Positions 12,127 through 25,150 of a stretch of DNA of 64,000 bases are shown here, piece after piece. Made by a program: the position numbers and the translations under genes. The stretch is from Adenanthera pavonina. Taxonomy: Eukaryota > Streptophyta > Magnoliopsida > Fabales > Fabaceae. Each line of letters opens with the position of its first letter. The stretch's first letter is position 1. A model generated the notes under the pieces. The model had not been told where the DNA came from and did not search any database. It saw only the letters and a program-made list of their open reading frames with translations. Location of the stretch: contig JAIVEN010000002.1 of NCBI GenBank assembly GCA_026686845.1, forward strand, positions 36,039,001-36,103,000, written 5' to 3'.

Positions 12127-13713
12127 TGTTGAATCAAGTATTTTGATGATTCCAAACCAACTGGAGCTTGAAAGGAAGATATCAAAGGTGCACAAAAGAT
12201 CTCAAGTGAAGAAATCCAAGAAAAATGAGTATAAGATTAGATATAGGATTTCTTATTGTATTCACATGAGTAAAATGCTTTAATCTTGCACATAAATGCT
12301 TTAAAAATGTGTTTTCATGTTGACTCATGAAGCATTTGAAAAATACCCACAAATAGACGAATTTTGAAGTGTTAAACTTGATATGTTACTTTGAAAATTC
12401 AAATTTGGATAGCTGAAATTTGAACTTTGAATTGAAAATGTGGAAGTCTGAAAAGAGGTCCCTCTGACAGACGAATATCAGACTTTGAAAATTCGAATTT
12501 CAGGGATAACACTAATTGTGAAAAATGAAAAATTTGTCTGAAGATATGTCAAAGTTCATCTGAAAGTAAAGTTTAAAAAGAGTTCCTAATCAGTCCTCTG
12601 ACAGACAAAATTTGATTTTGAAAATTCAAACCTTGGAAAGTTAATTTATAAGTCTACTCAAACGCTCTTTTGACAGACAAACTTTAGTCTTCAGAAATTC
12701 GAACTTTAAATTAAGTCTGATAAGAGATTTCTCTGACAGACGAACTTTTATATTTGTAAATTCGAATTTTGAAAAAAAGAACGTTTGTGCCATATTGAAT
12801 TGCTCACTGATAGATGAATTTTGGGCACCAAAATTCGAACTTTGAAGGCACTGTAGCAATATGGAACAATTGTTCATACTTATCAAAAGAACTTTAAACT
12901 TGAAAATTCGTATGTTTTAACGTAGAAACAATTGTCAAAAATGAAAATTTGAATTTTGCTTTAGAACAGACAAACTTTGAAGTTCAATGTTAAAGTCTTT
13001 AGCTTACGGACTCTGCAAAATTTTTCTATTGACACCCCAAAGTTTGAACTTTGGTGTTAGACACATTAAATATGATTTTTGAATGGATAGTTTTACAGAG
13101 TAACTGTTGGGTAACATTTCTAACGGCTGGATTTTGTCTCTAACGTATGGTTAAGACATAAATCTATAAATAGAACTTCATTTGAAGGTGTGGGTAATGA
13201 TTTTACATTATATATACTGAAACTTTGCCAAATTCTTTAGTCAAAGCCTTATGTTCTCACACATTTATCTTGTACTTCAATTGTCATATTGACTCTAAAT
13301 CAGAGAGTTCATTTGATGTAATCAATCTTATTTTCATCTGGAAGAAATGTTTTCTTGTGAGGGAACTTCACAAGGGATTTGGGAAGAACTTAGTTAGAGT
13401 GCAGAGAGTGAGATTGTAAGCTCTTGTAATAGAGCATCAAGCTGTACTGAGATATTGTAAGAAGCCCATCAAATTCTTACAAGATAATGAAAAATCTCAA
13501 GTGGAAGCTTGAGGACTGGAAGTAGGTCAAAAGATAGAGATCGAACCAGGATAAATTCTTGTGTCCTTCTTCTCATACTTTGCTTATTACCTTACTACTT
13601 CTTGCACTTTGTTTTTCTCGACATTTTGCTTTCACTGCTTTCTTGTAATTTTTGCAGAAAATTTTTAAACTTCTCAATTCACCCTTGCTCTTAGGAAGCC
13701 AACAGAACTAACA
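12127..13713 (+). repeat. Copia A 5' LTR
   Basis: Starts TGTTGAATCAAG and ends GAACTAACA, 1587 bp. The U3 part (about 12340-13060) holds an array of diverged copies of GACAGACGAACTTT and AAATTCGAATTT-type motifs. A TATA box lies at 13165. Sequence after it would be R and U5. Confidence 0.9.
13165..13172 (+). promoter_or_regulatory. Copia A 5' LTR TATA box
   Basis: TATAAATA in the context AATCTATAAATAGAACTTC. The same box and context recur in the 3' LTR (33924-33931), in the copia A derivative (62455-62462) and in copia B LTRs (38515-38522), so it is the conserved LTR promoter of both families. Confidence 0.7.
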
Positions 13714-13715
13714 AG

Positions 13716-13729
13716 TGGTATCAGAGCCC
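13716..13729 (+). other. Copia A primer binding site (initiator tRNA-Met type)
   Basis: TGGTATCAGAGCCC starts two bases after the LTR end. This is the plant initiator methionine tRNA complement used to prime minus-strand synthesis in most copia elements. Confidence 0.9.
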
Positions 13730-13797
13730 GAACTCCCAAACAAAGAATCTAACAATCCGGGGAAATCAATGGCTACCTTTGGAGAGAGTATTCTACC

Positions 13798-15514
13798 ATG
13801 GTAAACAACACAAATAGACATCCTAGCTTCAGTGGAGAGCACTATAGATATTGGAAGATAAGAATGCAAATCTATCTCCAGTCCATTGATCTGGACATCT
13901 GATCTATCATCCAAAAGGGGGATTTTTTCCCAATGAAGTTGCAAGATGATGACAAATACAAAGAGAAGCCATAAGACAAGTGGAATGAGGAAGATAAGAG
14001 AAGAGTCCTACTAAACTTTAAGGCAAAACACTGCCTGGTCAGTGCACTCAACTAGGACAAATTCTATAGAGTGTCATAATGTATCACAGTCAAGGGTATG
14101 TGGGACACTCTAGAAATTACTCACGAAGGAACTACTGGAGTAAGGGAGAACAAATTGAAGTCCTGCATTGGTGAGTGTGAGAGCTTCAAAATGATGAAAG
14201 GTGAAAGTATAAAAGAAATGCAAAAGTGATTCACCCTCATTATGAATCAATTAAAGAGTCTGGGCAAGGAATACACTCAGCCAGAGAAAGTCAGAAAAAT
14301 CCTTAGAGCTCTTCGGTAGCCTTGAAGAGTATGAGGAGTGTCAATGGCTTCTATCATAGCACTCTTTGGTAGCCTTGAAGAGTATAAGGGAAAAATGAAG
14401 GTTCTCAAGGAAGTAGGTCAAGACAGGATAAAGAAGGGCCTTACTTTAAAAGCTACAGAAGAAAAAGAAGAAGAGTCTAATGATGGTGAAGAACTAGATG
14501 AAGAGACTCTGGCTATGATGGTCAGAAAATTTGGAAGGTTCTATAACAAGAAGAGAAATAAAAGATTCTTTAGGAAAGGAGTTGTTGGAGACAACAAGCA
14601 AGAAGGCAAAGAGCTTGTCACATGCTACGAATGCAAAAAGCAAGGGCACATTAAATGAAATTGTATACAATTCATAAAGAAGCAAGAGAAGGAAAAGAAA
14701 GCTGCTGACAAGGGAAAAAGAAGAGGACGTACATTTCATCAATCTGGGGCAACAGCTCAGATGAATAAGATGATGATGAGGAAGAAATTGCTAATATCTG
14801 CTTGATGACACTTGCATCTGAAGAGACTCCAAGCTCATCTAACAGTGATTATGAAGATGAGGTATATGAATCTGAACCTTCCTATTCTGAATTGCTTGAT
14901 ACATTTCATGATCTGCATGATGAGTTCATTAAAACTGCTAAAGAACTAAAACATGCTAAGAAAAGGATTAGCAATTTAGAATCTAATTGCAAATTATTTG
15001 ACACTGCATCTTTGCATAAAACTGAATTTGCTTGATGTACATCATGTGTTGAACTAAAGAAAAACAATGAATATCTTTTGAAAATCATGACTAAACTCAC
15101 TAAGGGTAAAGATATGTTGTTTGCCTTATTAGGAAGTCAAAGAATTGCACAAGGAAAAGCTAGACTTGGCTATGATTCGTGTGCAGTTAAGGAAAGGAAT
15201 AAAAAGAAAAATCAAAATCTATATATGAGACATTTTGTGCATGCTGATGGATATCAAAAGAAAAGTCATACCTCAAAATGCATTGAATTTTATATCCAAC
15301 CAAAATATGTGAAACAAAAGTATTATCTGCATTGCTTTCTTCCTGTATCACAATCTAGTAGTCCCTTTACCACCTGCCACTTCTGTAACAAGAAGGGACA
15401 TGTTTCCAGCTCATGTTTATTGAAGAAAAATGGGCTTGACAAGAAGATAGAATGGGTTCCCAAAGGTACATTTGTATCTAGGGCAAATGCCACTGACAGA
15501 AAAGGACCTAAGTA
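13798..15514 (+). pseudogene. Copia A gag (capsid/nucleocapsid), degraded
   Basis: The ATG at 13798 opens MVNNTNRHPSFSGEHYRYWK, the classic start of copia gag (an FxGxxYxxWKxxM block, UBN2 family). The frame continues with stops through the THEGTTGVRENKLK block near 14120 and SMASIIALFGSLEEYKGKM at 14340. A CCHC zinc knuckle, CYECKKQGHIK then a stop in place of the residue before NC, lies at 14622-14664. A long SIRE-type extension follows: an acidic, serine-rich part, a coiled-coil stretch (14930-15000), and a second knuckle CHFCNKKGHVSSSC at 15379-15420, ending at a stop at 15513. Multiple stops and frameshifts mean no full capsid protein is made. The two knuckles and extended C-terminal part fit SIRE/Maximus. 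Confidence 0.85.
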
Positions 15515-15534
15515 GATTTGGGCACCTAAAAAGA

Positions 15535-17219
15535 AAAATTGAACTTTGTTTTGTAGGTTTGTCTTAGAGTAAGAAAAAGCGACAAATGGTATATGGATAG
15601 TGCTTGCTCAAGCCATATGACTGGTGATAAAGAGAAGTTCATCGCCCTTAAAGACAAGAAAGGTGGAAAGTGACCTTTGGAGGTGATCAATATGGCATAA
15701 TATTTGGCATTGGTATTATGGGCAAGAATTCTAAAACATCTATAGAAGAGGTGCTGTTTGTAGTTGGACTCAATCATAACCTACTGAGTATGAGTCAGAC
15801 ATGTGACAAAGGGAACTTGATACTATTTGACTCAAAGTTCTGCTTGGTCATCCGAAAAAGTGATAGTAATTGTTATACTATTGATCTTAATGAACTTCCC
15901 TCCTTAGATTCTATATGTTTAATTAGTAAGATAATGATAGTTGGTTGTGGCATAGAAGACTGGCACATGTTAACATAAATCAGCTAACAAAACTGATTAA
16001 GAATGATTTAGTTACTGGTTTATCGAAAATCTCTTTTGAAAAGGATAAAGAATGTGATGCATGCCACAAAGGAAAACAAACTAAATCATTTTTCAAATAA
16101 AAAAAATGTAATCACCACATCTAGACCACTGCAACTATTACATATGGATTTGATAAGTCCATCTAGAGTAAAAAGCATTAGTGAAAACTTGTATGTACTT
16201 GTGATTGTAGATGATTACTCTAGATTTACCTGGACTCTGTTTCTTTCTTCCAAAAGTGAAACATTTGATGCATTTGAAACCTTGGCTAAGAAAGTGCAAA
16301 ATGAGAAAGGTATTTCCATTGTGTCTATCAGGTCTGATCATGGAGGAGAATTTGAAAACTCAAGCTTTCTTGAATATTGTGAAGAATTTATCACAACTTT
16401 TTAGCACCAAGGACTTCTCAGCAAAATGGAGTGGTAGAGAGGAAGAATAGAACAATTGGAGAAATGGCCAGAGCAATGCTGAATGAAAAGAAGCTTCCTA
16501 AAGTTTTTTGGGCTGATGCAGTAAACACAGTAAGCTATATCATCAATCGAGCCTACGTTAGACTAATTCTGGGGAAGACACCTTATGACCTGTACAAAAG
16601 AAGGAAGCCAAACCTCTCACACTTACATGTATTCAGCTGCAAATACTTCATTCACAATAATGGAAAAGAGAATTTGGGTAAGTTTGATGCCAAATCAGAT
16701 GAAAGTATATTTCTTGACTATTCTAGTAGAAATAAAGCATATAGGTTTTCAATAAAAAAAAACTAGAACTATAGAAGAATATGTGCATGTTGTGTTTTTT
16801 GAAAATGAAACTATTTCAAAGCATGTCGTTGATGAAGATGATCTTATTTCCAACTTTAAGGACTTGAATATTTCTGGAGAAGATAAAACTGAACCTCCAA
16901 AAATATCTAAATCTACTAATGTGGAGGAAAATATTCAGGAGAAAGATCTTGAATTTGAAAACAATGAAGAAATGCCTCAAGAACTCCCTAGAGCTTGGAG
17001 ATATCAAAAGAATCACACAGTTGATCAAGTAATTAGGAATGTTCAAGAGAATGTTAAAACTAGAAGACAACTTAGGGATCAAATAAACAATTGTGTATTC
17101 ATTTCTCAAATTGAACCTAAGTGTGCTGAAGAAGCATTAACTAATGAATATTAGATATTAGCTATGCAAGATGAATTAAATCAGTTTGAAAGAAATCAAG
17201 TTTGGGATTTAGTGCCTAG
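15535..17219 (+). pseudogene. Copia A pol, first part: protease, integrase and start of RT, degraded
   Basis: Protease: WYMDSACSSHMTG from 15587, with catalytic aspartate at 15596-15598 (DSA in place of DSG/DTG). Gag-pre-integrase zinc region: [14 protein letters not shown] to [13 protein letters not shown] (15950-16095), with the HHCC residues present. Integrase core: first aspartate in HMDLISP (about 16140), second in IRSDHGGEFEN (about 16325), glutamate in QQNGVVERKN (about 16420-16450). The acidic triad is therefore visible, but across frameshifts (a stop at 16402 lies just before the third block). The C-terminal part runs to VWDLVP at 17219, the beginning of RT, where the gypsy element is inserted. 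The reading resumes at 28098. Confidence 0.88.
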
Positions 17220-20168
17220 TGTAATATCCCAAATTTCTCTTTCATGTTTAAGGCCCAATATTTTAAAATCTATAAGAAATTTACAAAAATGGATATACAC
17301 CATTTTGCATAATATAAGACAAAGAGGGAAATTATCTCGGTCAGAAGAAAAATGAAAAAATGACCATTTTGCCCCTGAGAGAAAAAAAAATAAAGGAAAA
17401 AAAGAAAAGGAAAATGAAGGAAAAAAAAAAGAAAGAAAGAAAGAAAGAAGACGAGGCGGTGGACGTATGGAGGGGATTGAAGTAAATTTTATGAATTTTG
17501 GTGAAAATTACACCTAATGATCCAGAAGTTTTAAAAATTATAAAAATGTCCCGGGTTTGGGTATTTTTGTAAATATGAAAAATTATAGTCAAAATGAAGC
17601 TCTCAATGAGTTAAGACCATTGGAATATGGTATGAAATTTATTAAGATCAAAATAATATTTATTGGGTAATTATCATTTAATATTAATGTCTTACCCGAT
17701 AAATGTCAGTCTGGACTGCAGAAAAAAGCAGCATTCATTCAAGAAAAATTGTGGGTATTATATTTGGACCAATTGGGATAATTATATTATGGTAATTTTA
17801 TGATTATAATTAGTATCCCAATAATAGTAAAATATACTGCTAAAGTAGCTTTAATTGTCCAGACCGGTCCGGGATATATCTGAATAAGTAAAAATCTGAA
17901 ATTTATAGACAAGAAAAGCTGCTTAATTTCGTGACCCAAGCTGCACATGGGGATATTGTGATTACTTTAATATTTCCTCACATTTTCTTAACTTTTCAAT
18001 CAAGCTTCATGAATGGACACATGGCAAATTCTTATTGCTCACAAAGTTTATAAATACTCCCTCATGACTTGGCCGATCAAACACTTCACGAAAAGAGGAA
18101 GAAGTGGTCTGCAAAGTTGAGAGAAAGGAGAAAGCCACGTGAGGAAGGAGAAGAAAAAGGAAAAAGAGAAGGAAATTCAAGGAAAAAATTGGTAAGCTTC
18201 TACTTGTAATTTCTATGGTTTCTAGCTTAGTTCTTAGGTAGTTTAAGATGGTTTCCTTGAACTTTTCTCCCCTCCTCTTGCTGTTTAGTTTCTATTTTAA
18301 TGTGGATTTAGGAAAGAAAGTGGTTTTGTGCCATGACTTAAGGAGAAAGCATGAGATTAAGCAAAAGAAAGCAAGTATAGTATGATTTAAGCAAGTTTTG
18401 TGAAAAACCAATTTCTTCCTCTTAAGAACAGATTTTGGTCAGACTAATAAGGTGGGAAGGAGCTGGATTTTCATGTATTTGATGGCAAAAATGAGTTCCC
18501 CATGATGAAAAACCTTAAAGACAAGTATTGGCCCAATGATTAGACTTTAGATAAAGAAATTGAGTCTTTAGGGTTTTAATGAGACTTTATGAGGTAGCTA
18601 CTTGTTCTAGTTGATTGTGCAAGTGTTTAATGATGTTAAGGGACTTGAGGAAGCCTAAGGAGGCTAGTGGAAGCATTAGATTCAAGAGGAAGAGCCAAAG
18701 GAATGCTTCAAGGTAGCTAAGTTTCATATTCTTGCTTTATGTTCTTTCATTGTCTTTCTATGATTAAATTGTGTTGCCATATTGAAATTGTGATTTCATT
18801 GATTTGTCTTAGCTGTTAAATGAGGGGTGTTGTTCCCCGGGATGTCCATTTTCTAAGCCGTTATGCTGCCGAATTTTTTATGACTAATATGGCAATCTAT
18901 TGTTTAAAGGTGATTGATGTGATTATATGTGATCAAATGTGAGTTATTTGAGATGATTGACATAATTGCATGAAATGTAACTTGCTACTGAGATTGCCCC
19001 CAATCTCACCCCCTCAAGTACCCCAAATGATAGGCACAAGTAATGTCAAGGAGATCAAGGAGCCAAAGAGAATGAAGAAGAGCATGATGCTTGATGGTGG
19101 TTTCAAGCTATAAGTGTATATTTTGAAATTATGTATAAAATCATGTATATGCTTTTAGATCTATGCCATTGTGCTATTATATCCTTATGAGCATTATGAA
19201 ATGTTTGGCATGGATTTGAAACATGGAATGATCATGTGAGTTTGTTATGAAGCCTTGTTTGCCATGTTATATTGTTAGAAGTTCAATTTATAGCAATGAA
19301 AGTAAAGTCAATACTGTTTGACTGAGACAGGGTAATTAAGTCAAGTGTTATATATTATCTCAAACTAGAGAGAACAAGCTTTTCAATGAGCTAAAGAACA
19401 CTCAATTTGGATATGTATACAATTTATAGTATATTTTTGAGGTTAAGGGTCAAAACTGGACAGTAAAGTAAAAGTTGGGAATTTCACTGTAAGTATCACT
19501 TACTTTGAAAGGAAATATAAAATTGTACAGAGATCCAAAAATTCATTGGTTTACATTTTTCAAACTATCTGCGTTTTGAGTTCAATATGCCACTGGTTTG
19601 AATTCAATTGGAGCTGTACAATGAGAGATATATAAGTTTTCCCAAAACTGCTCCAATAAGAGTGAGGTTCTGACCCTTAGTAATTTAAGTTAAAATCATG
19701 CCCTGTCTAGACTAAATAAATGTATAAGAAAAATATTAAGCCAAGTAGACATATATATATTTCCAAGGGCATATAGAATACATGATTTGACTTAGTATAG
19801 AGTTAGATATGAATTTTTAAATTTATGGCAAAAATCCTGAAAAGAGAGAAATGATCATTTGTACAGTATAAGTTTGAAAAATAAACTGTACTAATTGGTC
19901 AGGTTAAAATAAGTTTTCATATTTTTATCTTGTATGTCATGTTTCTAGCTTCATTTAGAGACTTGAACCAAATTGATACGATTTTTCTGGATTAAGTTAT
20001 GATTTTTCAAATTTCATTCAGAAAACTTGAGAACCAAATAAATAGTATCACGTTTTTTTTTATTAAATATTTTGGTTCTACTAATGGTTCAAGCTCTTAA
20101 TATGGGCAATTTGGACATTGTACATACTATGAGATATGGAAAAATATAGATAAAAGTAAGGTGTTATA
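17220..20168 (+). repeat. Gypsy-type 5' LTR
   Basis: Starts TGTAATATCCC and ends GTGTTATA (last C of TGTTACA changed to T). A purine-rich low-complexity patch lies at 17385-17450. Apart from the first 350 bp, where about a third of the differences fall, it is almost the same as the 3' LTR. A TATA box lies at 18049. Confidence 0.92.
18049..18056 (+). promoter_or_regulatory. Gypsy-type LTR TATA box
   Basis: TATAAATA in the context AAGTTTATAAATACTCCC, present unchanged in the 3' LTR at 25979-25986. It is the likely promoter of this LTR, leaving about 2.1 kb of R plus U5 downstream. Confidence 0.6.
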
Positions 20169-20173
20169 TTTTT

Positions 20174-20185
20174 TGGTATTAGAGC
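20174..20185 (+). other. Gypsy-type primer binding site
   Basis: TGGTATTAGAGC five bases after the LTR end, one base different from the initiator tRNA-Met complement TGGTATCAGAGC. Confidence 0.8.
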
Positions 20186-21640
20186 TGAAGATCTTGGCTC
20201 TTAGAGCAAAGATCAGGGCAAATCTTTGCAATGAGAGAGGAAAGTAATCCTCTTAGTTATAGTTTTCCCTTTTGATGAGAAGTATTATTCCTTTTGAGAA
20301 ACTGGCTTAAGAATGTTTAGTGGCATATGAGATTAGTCTTAAGAATAGCTTATGATAGTTGCTGGATTAGTTGAGGATGTTTTACAAATGATGTTTTCCT
20401 TAGGTCGTGAATTCTTTCAGAGTTAGATCGTAGTTAGATCATATCAGTAAAAGAAGATGTAGGATCATAGAGGATCTTAGTAGGGCTTAGAGATCGCAGT
20501 AGATCTCGTGGTCGCAGTAGACCAATTTTGAGGTTGCAGTAGACCTCTAAAGAGTATGAGATGATGAGAAAGATTGATGAGCCCTATAGTTCTGATAGTT
20601 CTCTGAAAGAAGATGACCTAGGATGATGTTAGAAAGATATGAAACCTCATTAATCAGCAGCTAGTATGAATGTTGACCTAAGACTTTTCTCTAATGCCAA
20701 GCCACTGATTAGAAAGTAGCTACGAGATGTAATGGCAGGTTGTTAATGAGTAAAAAGCAAGTATCCTGCTTAAAAAATAAGCTCAGTGGCAAGATGTTTT
20801 CAGTAATGAATGAAAGAGGCCAGTAAGGAATAAATGATAGTTATGAAAAGAATCAATGGGGGAAAACTAATGTTAGAAAAGAAAGATGGTGAGTAACCCA
20901 AATACATGAAAATTGGCCTGAGCCTAATCAAGATCCTATAAGGGAAGACATAGGATCCAGCAAGATTTGCATTCCAAATAAACCAAGAACTCCAAATCCA
21001 AATGCTATTAAAGCTATATATGATAAATATCATGATGGATTTGTGAGGATATGCTTAATTTTAGATTTCCTTGGTACAGTACAAGAAGTGAAAGAGATTC
21101 TTAGAAGGGCATTATGATTTTAAGCTTCCTATAAGAGAATGGGTTGAGCAAGTACTAGATGTCATAACAAGATCATAAGCTCTGGAGTTGTATTAAGGAG
21201 TTCCCTTAAGGTTGAGTGTTTAACACTCTGAAAGGCTATGTTATTGCCTGAACGCTCCAGGTAAAGCACTATCAGGAAAGAAAGCTGAGGCAATAGAATT
21301 CTCAGATAAGGATGCATAAGAATATCCAATTGAGAAGCCAGATGACAATAATAAGCCTGATGTTAGTATGGAAGCCTTATAAGCTCAAGGTAATGTGTAT
21401 ATATAGGGAGCATGTATATACAAATAAGATGTATAGCTGAAATCTTTGACTAAATATATATGCAGCCAGATGTTGATTAAATATTAGTATAGTAAAAGAC
21501 CAGGGGTCGAGGTATGATGATATGTCATGACTAGTGATGAAAATAGTAGTTAATGTAATTGTGGAGTTTAAGTTGTTATTAAGAGTCATTAAGATATCAA
21601 GAGGTGCTCAACAAAGGCTAACAGTATAAGCACACGCCTC
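20186..21640 (+). other. Gypsy-type element leader, noncoding
   Basis: No open gene. A short repeat cluster at about 20500-20550 contains three copies of a (T/A)CGCAGTAGA(T/C)C-type unit, and a further copy lies at 24155. The corresponding cluster is present in the opposite-strand copy near 51600-51660, so it belongs to the family. Fragments of translated sequence near 20990-21110 may be old coding sequence, unrecognised. Confidence 0.5.
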
Positions 21641-21659
21641 TTAAATGACTCTAGTAATA

Positions 21660-22500
21660 GTAAATGAATGTACTCCCAGTTTAGATCCCTTGCAAGTAAT
21701 CCTTAATCTTCTGGATCAGTAGCAGAAAACTATTGAGCAACTGTAAGAGATAGTTAATGCTCAAGGACAACAAGGGAAAAGCTAGAGCCCTTAAGGTTTC
21801 CGGCTATACTGCAGCAGCCTCAAGTAAATTAGTAGGCTCTGTAGGATTTTCCCCAAGGCAACTAGATGTGTTCGCCAACCACTGATATATGATTTCCTGA
21901 TGAGAAAGTATTAGCTTCCATTCTTTGATGTTAAATTTGATGTGCAAGTTGTCGAAAAGTAGATTGTGAGCCTTAAAAAAAAAAGATTTTAAAGATGATA
22001 GGATGCACGTCAAAAACGGAAGTTTGATGGTAAAGGAGACTGACCAATAGTGGCAGAACACGGAATGAGCTAATTAGGTAAAGGGCACTGTATTGACTTG
22101 GGAAGTATTATAAGAATAGTTGTATGAAAGTTATTTTCCCTAGTCTGTAAGAGATGAAAAGAAAGTGGAATTATAAGGATCAACTAAGATGTGAATGAGT
22201 CATTCATTAAACATATCACAAGGTATAATCAACTGACTCAGTACCTAATCTTCCTACAACAGTTGTTGATAAGTAATGGAGGATAAGAAGCCATGGAATA
22301 ACAGGGGATTCAAGAAGTAAGGCAATAAGCACAGAGGAGATAGTTGAGTAAGCCAACTCCTATTTTTAAAAATGTGGAAAGGCTCATAGTAAAAGGCTAT
22401 GCTTAGCAATGAAGAATGTGTGCTTTAAGTATAAAGAGTCGGGCCACTATACTCGTGACAGTACTATGGAGATGGCCAACCCCAAACCATAAGCGCAGGA
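21660..22500 (+). pseudogene. Gypsy-type gag remnant with a zinc-knuckle relic
   Basis: Broken frames keep the order of a plant Ty3/gypsy gag. At about 22124-22175 is ESYFP, a stop, then SVRDEKKVEL, matching the FPxxxRExKxxEF block of the retrotransposon gag domain. At 22373-22465 is CGKAHSKRLCLAMKNVC followed by FKYKESGHYTRDST, resembling CGKxHxGxC plus a CCHC knuckle in which the second and last cysteines have become tyrosine and serine. Stops occur every 10-30 codons. No protease, RT or integrase motif was found downstream. Not functional. Confidence 0.6.
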
Positions 22501-25136
22501 AAAAGTCTTTGTGCTAATCTCAGTCTAAGGTCTGTAAGTCACTTGACCTTAGTAAAGGTATGATTCAAGTGCAAGACTAATCCTGTAGCTATGCTAAGAA
22601 GTTGAGTCTGAAAGTTACTATTATGTAAGTTATATGAGAATGTCTTGATGAGAAACTGGGCTATAATCTTCATTGTTTGTCTAAATAAGCATCGTAGCAG
22701 TACAAAGATTTGTATGCCTTTCCCTTGTAGTGATGTGAGCATTGGCAGGAATCAACTTTTACAAATAATCTCCTTCTAGATTGTATGAGCAAGATGACGA
22801 TTTTGCATTCCCCCTGAAGGTGTTCCAAGTATTGAGCCTAAGTTAAATGTTCTGTTGATAGCTCAAGCTAAGAAATGCTTGAAAAATGATGTTAAAAATA
22901 GACAAGAAAGTTGATGTAAGATTGAAATGAGAAAGTTTGATAAGATGTAATGCCTTTGTAAGAAAAGTTAGTATACTTATGAGGTATACGGTACAAAGTA
23001 TGAGCCTAAGGTATTTGATTAGTGGTAAGCAGTTAGGGAACTAAGAAACCTTGAGATAGTCGATTGCTGAGTTTAGTATGAAATCTAGCTAAAAGAAAAT
23101 TCTTGGCCAAAAGATCTCACGATGAATACAATTTTCCATTAATTGCCAAGGTGATGAAAAAGGGAGGTAGCTTTTGGGGAGAAGCCCAATTGAGCAAAGA
23201 AATGAAATCTTCCATATGATAAAAGCAGCTGAGGCAAGGCAGATGGAAGGTAGCTCTTGGGGAGAAGCCCAATTGAGCAAAGAGATAAAATCCTCCATCA
23301 GATGAGTCACCAAGGCAAGTAATGGAAAGTGGCTCTTGGGGTGATGCCCGGTAGAGCAAGAATGAGTAATGGTGAGAGGCTGAGGGCTAGATTCTAACTA
23401 AGCTAGCAGGAAACTTTTGAAAGGTTAAGAAGTTTCCCTTAAATTGCTAAAACACTAATTGACCATGGCTAAATAACTAAGAAGTTATGTATAAGAACAG
23501 ATAAAGCAGATATGTCCTAAGAGTAAAAGTTAGAGACCACTGCCTTAATATTATTTAGACCCTGAATCACAAAGAGCCAAAAGATCTTAAAGGTATGACA
23601 GGATGAGCAGAGTACAAGGTTCAAGGGCATGTTCATATGTAAAGGTATTGTGGTAAGATGAATCTCTAAGCCAGTAAAGGCTAGAGTAAAAAAGAAGCAG
23701 TATGAGTATAGGGGATGAATTCCCTAAAATTAAAAGCAATAAGTAATCCAGAGGTCACACATATGAGTTATAGTGAAGCCCAATGCCGCATTCTCGAAGT
23801 CTAAAGAATGACAAGAGTGCAACAGGACCCCTCAGCACTTTACAATTAAGTGTGCTCAAGTGAGGGAAATTTTAGAATGAGTGACCTACTGGGAAGTATG
23901 AAAAAGATGTAAAAGGTAAGAAAAATGTGCTAATGATTAAATTTGGGCACCGAGAATTTATGATAATTTTACTAAAAGCACCTGTTAGGCTATATGAATA
24001 AAAGATGAATAGTTTATTGTGACCTCAAACATTTAAAGGAGCATGAAAGGTAATTGAGAAGTTTTGAAATGTAATTAAAGAAAAAGTTTGCTAAACTTAG
24101 TAGATGGGAGCTGGGCTCCAAGAAGTACGGTTAGTAGGTTACAGAATCTCCCATATGGATCGCAGTAGATCCTAGTAAAGCAAGTAAAGTTATGAAATGG
24201 GAGAGACCGAACACTGTAATAGAGACGAGAGGTCTTTGAGTTTAGCAAGATGTTATAAAAAATTTCTCTCAAGTTGTCTTACCACTTAATTAGAAGAGAA
24301 ACTAATGTGGAAAGAGATCAAGAAATGAGTTTTTATAAGCTACAAAGGTTAAACCTCCTTCCCTGAGATGATTAATCCTGATCCAATAATGACCATATGG
24401 GTCTATAATTATTAAAGTAAGCATGGATTAGGATACAAGTAATGTAACAGGGTTGAGGAGCAGGTATTAGCCAATGTTTTATATAATAATTCTACAAAAA
24501 GAATGTTCCCACTTATAGTAGTGGTAAATAATGCTCTCAAGAAGAGTTACTAAGAGTTATTATAGCTACTATGAGTTGTTATAATTATGGTATTACTATA
24601 AAAGTGTTTGAGATCACAATAGCCTCAAGGGATTATGAGATAAAAGAAGAGTTAGACTTGAGGTAAAGAAAAGAAAAGAAGTACAAAGAAAATATGAGAT
24701 GACTTGTAAATGTCATCTAGGCAAAGTTAATGTGACGAGCTTATGCCTTTGTAAAAAGATTATTCATATGAATAGCCTAAAGTAATGAAAGTAGAGTAAG
24801 AGATAATATCAGGTGCCAATAAAGAAAGTATAGTATGAATAAGATAAAAAAAAAGTTATGGAAGTAAGAATAAGGATGTTACGAGTGAAAATTCTCAATA
24901 CCCCTAAAGTAAAGTTAGTTTATGATGTTCTCACAATTTCCAGTTTAAAGAATATGAACCAGGCTCTTCAAATATTATAAATGACTAAATGATACCAGAG
25001 TAAAATATTGACTGAAAAGTCAAGTGAGAAATAGGAGTATTTCTCGAGTAAAAATAGTTTGAAAAACTGGGAAATTAAGAGAAAGGAAATAAGAGGTGCT
25101 AGTATGTATCGAAATTTCGAAGACGAAATTTATTTT
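22501..25136 (+). other. Gypsy-type element interior, no recognisable pol
   Basis: About 2.6 kb where pol would be expected. I looked for the RT F/YxDD box, protease DSG and integrase motifs in forward frames and saw none. It contains a tandem repeat at 23155-23360 and a short antisense open frame at 24075-24272. The same sequence, in opposite orientation and diverged, is present at about 46800-49600. It is therefore a family-specific noncoding interior rather than random decay of one copy. Confidence 0.55.
23155..23360 (+). repeat. Tandem repeat of about 80-85 bp in the gypsy-type interior
   Basis: Two and a half units begin with GGTAGCTNTTGGGGAGAAGC and contain CCCAATTGAGCAAAGA; the third unit is diverged and partial. 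A related, differently expanded array is seen in inverse orientation at about 48840-49020 in the second copy. Confidence 0.7.
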
Positions 25137-25150
25137 AAAGGGGAGGGAAT
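25137..25150 (+). other. Gypsy-type polypurine tract
   Basis: AAAGGGGAGGGAAT immediately before the 3' LTR, the expected plus-strand primer site. Confidence 0.85.

Noticed and set aside
13716..13729. tRNA-like sequence TGGTATCAGAGCCC
   Set aside because: It is the primer binding site complementary to a tRNA 3' end, not a tRNA gene; no tRNA fold is present.
23155..23360. CRISPR-like array
   Set aside because: Units are 80-85 bp, contiguous, without constant repeats and unique spacers, and lie in a plant retroelement.
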